Below are positions 5,384 through 6,666 of a stretch of DNA of 6,666 nt, piece by piece. A program made the position numbers and the translations under genes. Each line of letters begins with the position of its first letter. The first letter of the stretch is position 1. This DNA is from Proteiniphilum sp. UBA5283 (GTDB taxonomy: Bacteria > Bacteroidota > Bacteroidia > Bacteroidales > Dysgonomonadaceae): positions 1 through 6,666 of the forward strand of contig DHSP01000023.1 in NCBI GenBank assembly GCA_002408485.1, read 5' to 3'. Below the pieces are notes generated by a model. It was given only the letters and a program-made list of their open reading frames with translations. It was not told the DNA's origin and ran no database searches.

Positions 5384-6666
5384 ATGTCACAGAAAATTCA
5401 AACAGCCCTCATTTCGGTATATCACAAGGAGGGATTAGAAGAGATTCTTCAGGAACTAAACAATTTACGCATCAAATTTATTTCCACCGGCGGTACAAAA
5501 GATTTCATTCAGTCGCTGGGTTACGAGTGTGAAGCAGTTGAGGAGGTGAGCGGATATCCTTCTATTTTGGGTGGACGGGTGAAAACACTTCATCCCAAGA
5601 TCTTCGGCGGTATTCTTTACCGGAGGGACAATGAGTCCGATAAAAAACAGGTCAAATCGTACGACATCCCTTCCATCGACCTTGTGATTGTAGATTTGTA
5701 TCCTTTCGAGGAAACGGTGGCCACGGGAGGATCGGAAGAGGAGATCATAGAAAAGATCGATATAGGCGGCATCTCACTCATTCGCGGTGCAGCAAAGAAT
5801 TATAAGGATGTACTAATTGTGGCCTCCAAAGATCAATACAAACCACTGTTAGATCTGATAAAAGAAAAGCAGGGTCTGACAACACTGGATGATCGCCGCT
5901 GGTTTGCAAAGGAAGCTTTTAAAGTCTCTTCGGGATACGATACTGCGATTTTTAATTATTTTGACGGGGATCAGAGGACAGCTTTTCGTCAGGCTCTGAA
6001 CGGCGGTAAACAACTCCGTTACGGAGAGAATCCACACCAGAAGGGCATGTTCTACGGGGACTTTGACGAGGTTTTTGAACAGCTTCATGGCAAAGAAATA
6101 TCGTATAACAACCTTCTCGATATTGATGCAGCTGTTTCTCTGATAGCCGATTTTAACGAGACGGCCCTGGCCATTCTCAAACATAACAACGCATGTGGTA
6201 TGGCGTGTCGTCCTACAGTGAAAGAAGCTTGGGAAGCAGCCTTGGCTGCCGATCCGGTTTCGGCCTTTGGCGGCATTGTGGTTACAAACAGGCCGGTAGA
6301 CAAAGAAGCGGCAGAAGCTATTCATGAGATCTTTTTTGAAGTGATTATTGCCCCTTCATACGATAAAGAGGCGCTCGATATTTTGTTTCAAAAGAAAAAT
6401 CGTATAATTTTGGTGCTGAAATCGCCGGAGAAAGCTACACAATTGCTTCAATACCGTTCTGTTTTAAATGGCGTGCTGGTTCAGGATAAAAACGCAAGTG
6501 TGCAGACTGCCGAACAATTGCAGGTGGTGACTGACGTCGCTCCCCGTGAGCACGAAACCGGGGACCTCCTGTTTGCCAATGTTTTGGTGAAGCACACCAA
6601 GTCGAACGCCATTGTGCTGGTCAAAAACAAACAACTCATAGCCAGTGGTACAGGGCAGACTTCCAG
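5384..6666 (+). CDS. purH: Bifunctional AICAR formyltransferase/IMP cyclohydrolase, cut at the 3' end
   Basis: PurH carries out the last two steps of purine synthesis in the cytoplasm: formylation of AICAR with 10-formyltetrahydrofolate, then ring closure to IMP. The 427 visible codons run open to the window edge; the family is about 505-530 residues, so roughly 80-100 are missing. Residues 1 to about 195 are the IMP cyclohydrolase domain: ISTGGTKDF at 34-42, GGRVKTLHPKI with Lys67, DLYPF with Tyr106, and KIDIGGISLIRGAAKNY with Asp126 and Lys138, matching the human residues Lys66, Tyr104, Asp125 and Lys137 with small offsets. The transferase domain follows: RYGENPHQ at 212-219, Lys266-His267 in LKHNNACG (the catalytic Lys-His pair, same numbers as in human ATIC), and DPVSAFGG near 291-298. 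Most other bacteria have KHxNPCG; the NNACG form here replaces the proline by alanine. The start is the first ATG in frame after the promoter. No frameshift is visible. Confidence 0.96.
   Translation, partial: MSQKIQTALISVYHKEGLEEILQELNNLRIKFISTGGTKDFIQSLGYECEAVEEVSGYPSILGGRVKTLHPKIFGGILYRRDNESDKKQVKSYDIPSIDLVIVDLYPFEETVATGGSEEEIIEKIDIGGISLIRGAAKNYKDVLIVASKDQYKPLLDLIKEKQGLTTLDDRRWFAKEAFKVSSGYDTAIFNYFDGDQRTAFRQALNGGKQLRYGENPHQKGMFYGDFDEVFEQLHGKEISYNNLLDIDAAVSLIADFNETALAILKHNNACGMACRPTVKEAWEAALAADPVSAFGGIVVTNRPVDKEAAEAIHEIFFEVIIAPSYDKEALDILFQKKNRIILVLKSPEKATQLLQYRSVLNGVLVQDKNASVQTAEQLQVVTDVAPREHETGDLLFANVLVKHTKSNAIVLVKNKQLIASGTGQTS

Noticed and set aside
5849..6325. A 158-codon minus-strand open frame
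   Set aside because: It is the antisense of purH, whose motifs are clear in the plus-strand frame.
1..6666. Search for defence systems, CRISPR arrays, insertion sequences, tRNA or rRNA genes
   Set aside because: All long frames are explained by metabolic or regulatory genes, and no array, transposase, terminal repeat or RNA gene pattern is visible.

Overview
The window (6,666 bases) reads as chromosomal DNA of a Bacteroidota bacterium, probably of the order Bacteroidales. Three things point there. Four intergenic sites carry an exact TAnnTTTG, the -7 element of Bacteroidota promoters. Most genes lack a strong ribosome binding site and have A/T-rich leaders. The fucR-fucI arrangement matches the start of the fucose operon known from Bacteroides thetaiotaomicron. 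Genus cannot be fixed from the sequence alone.

Left half, all on the minus strand. At 1-983 lies the N-terminal part of L-fucose isomerase (fucI), cut by the window edge before its catalytic residues. Upstream of it, at 1154-2137, is a GntR-type regulator that by context and architecture is the fucose repressor FucR. The two leaders share an exact 10-base word, and the fucI leader also holds a 12-base direct repeat; both are operator candidates. A perfect 34-base palindrome at 2264-2297 acts as a terminator and separates fucR from the next gene. That gene, at 2306-3754, is a PLP-dependent beta-eliminating lyase of the tyrosine phenol-lyase/tryptophanase family. It keeps the Schiff-base lysine but has lost several residues that are normally invariant, so its reaction is uncertain.

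Centre. A 419-base divergent intergenic region (3755-4173) separates the lyase from a plus-strand ROK-family sugar kinase (4174-5136). It holds candidate promoters for both directions and two inverted repeats on the lyase side.

Right half, plus strand. The ROK kinase, probably a glucokinase, is followed by a G/C-run hairpin and a well-formed intrinsic terminator. An independent promoter then drives purH (5384 to the window end), the bifunctional enzyme for the last two steps of IMP synthesis, cut at its 3' end.

Functionally the window combines fucose catabolism, amino-acid beta-elimination, sugar phosphorylation and purine synthesis as separate transcription units. I see no mobile element, CRISPR array, RNA gene or defence system. 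The best candidates for something new are the altered active site of the lyase and the putative FucR operators.
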